Positions 6,930 to 9,796 of a stretch of 9,796 nucleotides of DNA are shown one piece after another (position 1 is the first letter of the stretch; each line of letters opens with the position of its first letter). The notes under the pieces were generated by a model. It saw only the letters and a list, made by a program, of their open reading frames with translations, searched no databases and had not been told where the DNA came from. The DNA comes from Burkholderiales bacterium. Lineage in GTDB: Bacteria; Pseudomonadota; Gammaproteobacteria; Burkholderiales; JACMKV01. A program made the position numbers and the translations under genes. Location: positions 1-9,796 of the forward strand of contig JACMKV010000043.1 in assembly GCA_014379915.1 (NCBI GenBank). Reading direction: 5' to 3'.

Positions 6930-8326
6930 AATTGCCGCGCTATCCGAGCTACAAGCCGAGCGGTGCGAAGTGGCTGGGAGATGTGCCAGAGCATTGGAGG
7001 GTGAAGGCAATTAAATGGGAGTCTCCCGTTCTACGGGGGGCATCACCCCGCCCAATCGATAACGACATCTACTTCGATGATGAAGGTGAACACGCCTGGG
7101 TACGAATTGCTGACGTCACTTCCGCGGGCATGTACCTGCATGAGACGACGCAACGCCTGTCTGAGCTTGGCCGCTCGCTAAGCGTCCCGTTGCAGCCGGG
7201 CGCGCTCTTACTAAGCATCGCTGGATCGGTTGGCAAAGCTTGCATTGCGGCAATCAAGTGCTGCATACATGACGGCTTTGTTCACTTCCCATTTTGGAAT
7301 GGGGATGCGCGGTTCCTCTACTACCTCTTCGCATCTGGCGAGCCGTACAAGGGATTGGGCAAGCTCGGTACTCAGCTAAACCTCAACACGGACACGGTCG
7401 GTTCGATTGTTGCAGGTTTTCCAACCCTTCAAGAGCAGCGTGCCATCGCTGATTTTCTCGATGCGCAAACCTCGAAGCTGGACACACTGGTTGTGAAGAA
7501 ACGGGAGTTGATCGAAAAGCTGAAGGAAAAGCGCGCGGCGCTCATCTCGCGTACGGTCACGCGCGGCCTCCCGCCCGAAGCTGCCCGCGCCGCCGGCCTG
7601 AACCCTCACCCCAAACTCAAACCCTCCGGCATCGAATGGCTCGGCGATGTGCCGGCGCAGTGGAGAAGGACCAGAATTAAGTTTGAAGCAGTTGTGGTTT
7701 CGAAAGGAACGACCCCTTTTACTGTCAGTAAGGAACTCGTTAATGAAGGAATTAGATTTCTAAAAGCGGAAAATATTTATGACGGCAAGGTGCTGTCGAA
7801 TCCCGAGTTCTACATCGACTCCGAAACCGACCAACTATTAGCACGCTCACGACTGAAACAGGACGATGTCTTAATTGTGATCGCTGGTGCCACAACCGGA
7901 AAGGCAGCAATACTGCCACGGAGCCTGTTGCCCGCGAACACAAATCAGGCTGTGTGTTTCATCCGTTTAAGCAATACAAACTACGCGTCGATTCTTTTAG
8001 CGTGGATAAGCACAAAGTTTATCCAAGATATTATTTGGAACTCTGCGGTGCAGGCGGCTCAACCGAATTTGGCGATGGAGGACGTTAAAGCGTTTCCATG
8101 TTTCGTTCCACCATCTCAAGAACAACGCGTCGTCGCCGCCTACCTCGACCGCGAGACCGCCAAGATCGACCGCATGGTCGCCAAGATCGAAGCGGCGATC
8201 GAGAAACTTCAGGAATACCGCACCGCCCTCATCACCGCCGCCGTCACAGGCAAGATCGACGTGCGAACCCAGCCAATAGAAAATCGGTCCAGCGAAGCTC
8301 TCAGCGCCGCCAACCACCTTGCCTGA
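6926..8326 (+). CDS. hsdS: Type I restriction-modification specificity subunit HsdS
   Basis: HsdS determines the bipartite DNA target of the methyltransferase complex. The 466 residues show the classic two-fold layout. A start repeat KPSGAKWLGDVPEHW (10-24) and TRD1 (about 25-165) precede the first conserved helix region, QEQRAIADFLDAQTSKLD (169-186) followed by a Lys/Glu-rich coiled coil to about 215. A second start repeat KPSGIEWLGDVPAQW (232-246) and TRD2 (about 247-395) precede the second conserved region, QEQRVVAAYLDRETAKID (398-415), with its coiled coil to about 442. The start is GTG 6926, overlapping the hsdM stop as GTGA, which implies translational coupling. The second TRD is visibly AT-rich (7741-7800 has 21 G/C in 60) while the following conserved region is GC-rich (8101-8160 has 37 in 60), which fits exchange of the recognition domain by recombination. 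The recognition sequence cannot be read from the protein alone. Confidence 0.95.
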   Translation: MKLPRYPSYKPSGAKWLGDVPEHWRVKAIKWESPVLRGASPRPIDNDIYFDDEGEHAWVRIADVTSAGMYLHETTQRLSELGRSLSVPLQPGALLLSIAGSVGKACIAAIKCCIHDGFVHFPFWNGDARFLYYLFASGEPYKGLGKLGTQLNLNTDTVGSIVAGFPTLQEQRAIADFLDAQTSKLDTLVVKKRELIEKLKEKRAALISRTVTRGLPPEAARAAGLNPHPKLKPSGIEWLGDVPAQWRRTRIKFEAVVVSKGTTPFTVSKELVNEGIRFLKAENIYDGKVLSNPEFYIDSETDQLLARSRLKQDDVLIVIAGATTGKAAILPRSLLPANTNQAVCFIRLSNTNYASILLAWISTKFIQDIIWNSAVQAAQPNLAMEDVKAFPCFVPPSQEQRVVAAYLDRETAKIDRMVAKIEAAIEKLQEYRTALITAAVTGKIDVRTQPIENRSSEALSAANHLA

Positions 8327-9471
8327 TGGAAACTTTGAACATCAATCCCGAACTGATTCGCTGGGCGGTAGAGCGTTCTGGTCGCAGCACCGACGCGCTG
8401 GCGCGATACTTCCCGAAAATTGGGAAGTGGGAGGCCGGCGAGGCTCAACCTACGCTCCGTCAGCTCGAAGCGCTGGCGCAGAAGACCTGGACGCCGCTCG
8501 GTTATTTTTTCCTGCCGCAGCCTCCGATCGAGAAGCTGCCTATTCCCGATTTCCGCACCGTCAGGGATGTGCCGATGCAGCGCTTGAGTCCGAACCTGAT
8601 CGAGACACTGCACACGATGCAGCGCCGTCAGGCTTGGCTGCGGGAGTACCTGATCGAGCAGGTTCATGAACCTTTAGCTTTCGTCTCCTCTACTGCGAAA
8701 AACCAATCGCCGGACCTTGTTGCCAGCAAGATCAGGGACACCTTGCAGGTCGATGCTGACTGGGCGAGCCGGCACGCCACATGGACCGATGCTCTGCGCG
8801 CGCTCCGCGAGGCCGCCGAAGCGATCGGCATCCTCGTGATCATCAACGGAGTAGTGGGAAATTCCAATAGGCGCAAACTTGATCCCGAAGAGTTTCGGGG
8901 CTTCGTCTTGCTGGACGAATACGCGCCTCTAGTCTTTGTTAACGGCGCGGACGCCCGCTCGGCGCAGATGTTTACGTTTGCGCACGAGCTTGCGCATCTG
9001 TGGGTGGGCCAGTCTGGGTTATTCGACCTACAAGACCTTGAACCATCGGAATACCCGGTGGAGCAGTTCTGCAACAGTGTCGCCGCCGAGTTCCTGATTC
9101 CGGCCGCAGAGCTAACTAGCCTCTGGCCCCAATTGAGGGCTCAAACCGAGCCTTTTCAGGCAATCGCCCGGCACTTCAAAGTGAGTCCCATCGTAGCCGC
9201 GAGGCGCGCGCTGGATTTGAAGTTGATTGCCAAGTCCGCCTTCCTCCAGTTTTTTGTTGACTATCAGGCAGACGAACGCCGCAAGGCGACTCGCGCGAGT
9301 GGCGGCGATTTTTACAAGACGCAGAATGTCCGTGTCGGCAAACGTTTCGCCCGAATCGTCGCGCGGGCGGCAAAAGAAGGTCGTCTGCTCTACCGCGATG
9401 CCTATCGCCTGACAGGGCTGTACGGCGCGACTTTCGATCGCTACGCCAAGTCGGTTGGCGCGTACGACTGA
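8326..9471 (+). CDS. HTH plus ImmA/IrrE-family zinc metallopeptidase
   Basis: The 381-residue protein starts with ATG 8326, sharing its A with the hsdS stop TGA (8324-8326), so it is the third gene of the operon. Residues about 5-65 resemble a degenerate XRE-type helix-turn-helix (IGKWEAGEAQPTLRQLEALA at 32-51 is the clearest part). The C-terminal half has the zinc site HELAH (220-224) in FTFAHELAHLWVG, and a downstream helix EQFCNSVAAEFLIP (246-259), where Glu255 is the likely third metal ligand. This is the COG2856/ImmA-IrrE (DUF955) fold. ImmA of ICEBs1 and IrrE/DdrO systems cleave HTH repressors after DNA damage, and fused HTH-peptidase proteins are also proposed as antitoxins. Its substrate here is unknown. 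An earlier in-frame opening at 8098 would overlap hsdS by over 200 bases and is rejected. Context suggests partnership with the next gene, 1 base downstream. Confidence 0.88.
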   Translation: METLNINPELIRWAVERSGRSTDALARYFPKIGKWEAGEAQPTLRQLEALAQKTWTPLGYFFLPQPPIEKLPIPDFRTVRDVPMQRLSPNLIETLHTMQRRQAWLREYLIEQVHEPLAFVSSTAKNQSPDLVASKIRDTLQVDADWASRHATWTDALRALREAAEAIGILVIINGVVGNSNRRKLDPEEFRGFVLLDEYAPLVFVNGADARSAQMFTFAHELAHLWVGQSGLFDLQDLEPSEYPVEQFCNSVAAEFLIPAAELTSLWPQLRAQTEPFQAIARHFKVSPIVAARRALDLKLIAKSAFLQFFVDYQADERRKATRASGGDFYKTQNVRVGKRFARIVARAAKEGRLLYRDAYRLTGLYGATFDRYAKSVGAYD

Positions 9472-9472
9472 C

Positions 9473-9796
9473 GTGGCGTCGCGAACAAAGTATGTGCTTG
9501 ACGCCAATGTACTCATTGAGGCGAAACGGCGCTATTACCGCTTTGGCCTTTGCCCCGGATTCTGGGACTGCCTATCGTGGCACTATAAACAAGGCACGGT
9601 TCGCAGTATCGATCGTGTCAAGAAGGAACTGGACATCGGTAAAGACGAATTGACGCGATGGGCGAAGAAGAGCGCGCCTGCAGGTTTCTTCGCCGCTACA
9701 ACGGACAAAGCTACCGCTGGCACCTATGGCGACATGGTTACCTGGGCGCATGCGCAGCCACATTTCCTGCCAGCCGCGCTAACGGAATTTGCGATC
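9473..9796 (+). CDS. DUF4411 (PIN-like) protein, 3' truncated by window end
   Basis: A GTG at 9473 begins a frame open to the right edge (108 codons), separated by a single base from the stop of the peptidase gene, which implies translational coupling. The N-terminus YVLDANVLIEAKRRYY (7-22) carries the PIN-type first acidic residue Asp10, and the next conserved acidic position fits Glu52 in SIDRVKKEL (45-53). The blocks CPGFWDCL (27-34) and GDMVTWAHA also match my memory of DUF4411, a family of about 160 residues with a PIN-like nuclease fold. If active, it would be a metal-dependent RNase acting as a toxin controlled by the preceding HTH-peptidase. The remaining acidic residues near the C-terminus lie partly beyond the window, so catalytic completeness cannot be judged. 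Toxin activity is inference. Confidence 0.82.
   Translation, partial: MASRTKYVLDANVLIEAKRRYYRFGLCPGFWDCLSWHYKQGTVRSIDRVKKELDIGKDELTRWAKKSAPAGFFAATTDKATAGTYGDMVTWAHAQPHFLPAALTEFAI

Overview
The window looks like chromosome of a moderately GC-rich proteobacterium, most likely a betaproteobacterium. The basis is GC-rich codon use, small lipoproteins with a typical lipobox, a glycine-zipper lipoprotein, a gluconokinase, a PQQ-type beta-propeller gene and intergenic repeats of the ATTCCC-N8-GGGAAT kind. This assignment is inference; there is no rRNA, tRNA or other taxonomic marker here.

Left part (1-2580): two minus-strand genes, the start of an unrecognised membrane-type protein running off the left edge and a complete thermoresistant-type gluconokinase (gntK). 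Then comes about 480 bp of GC-rich, hairpin-rich non-coding DNA that abuts a plus-strand PQQ-dependent dehydrogenase whose N-terminal half is missing. I read that dehydrogenase as a decayed remnant.

Middle part (2580-4830): two monocistronic-looking plus-strand lipoprotein genes, one of unknown family and one with a glycine zipper, an EF-hand-like loop and a strong Shine-Dalgarno. They sit between intergenic stretches that carry a palindromic repeat family. One copy is degraded or solo (2592-2634). The other is a complete 119-bp element with perfect 12-bp terminal inverted repeats (4628-4746), directly upstream of the defence operon.

Right part (4830-9796): a tightly packed plus-strand operon. 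hsdM (long-form type I adenine methyltransferase) overlaps hsdS (two-TRD specificity subunit) by 4 bases. hsdS overlaps by 1 base a gene for a degenerate-HTH plus ImmA/IrrE-type zinc peptidase. One base after that gene's stop comes a DUF4411/PIN-like gene that runs off the right edge. hsdM and hsdS together would methylate a bipartite target. The peptidase and PIN-like pair looks like an embedded toxin-antitoxin or regulatory module. No restriction subunit (hsdR) is present in the window; it may lie further right. This four-gene arrangement is the most interesting content. No transposase, integrase, CRISPR array or RNA gene was found.
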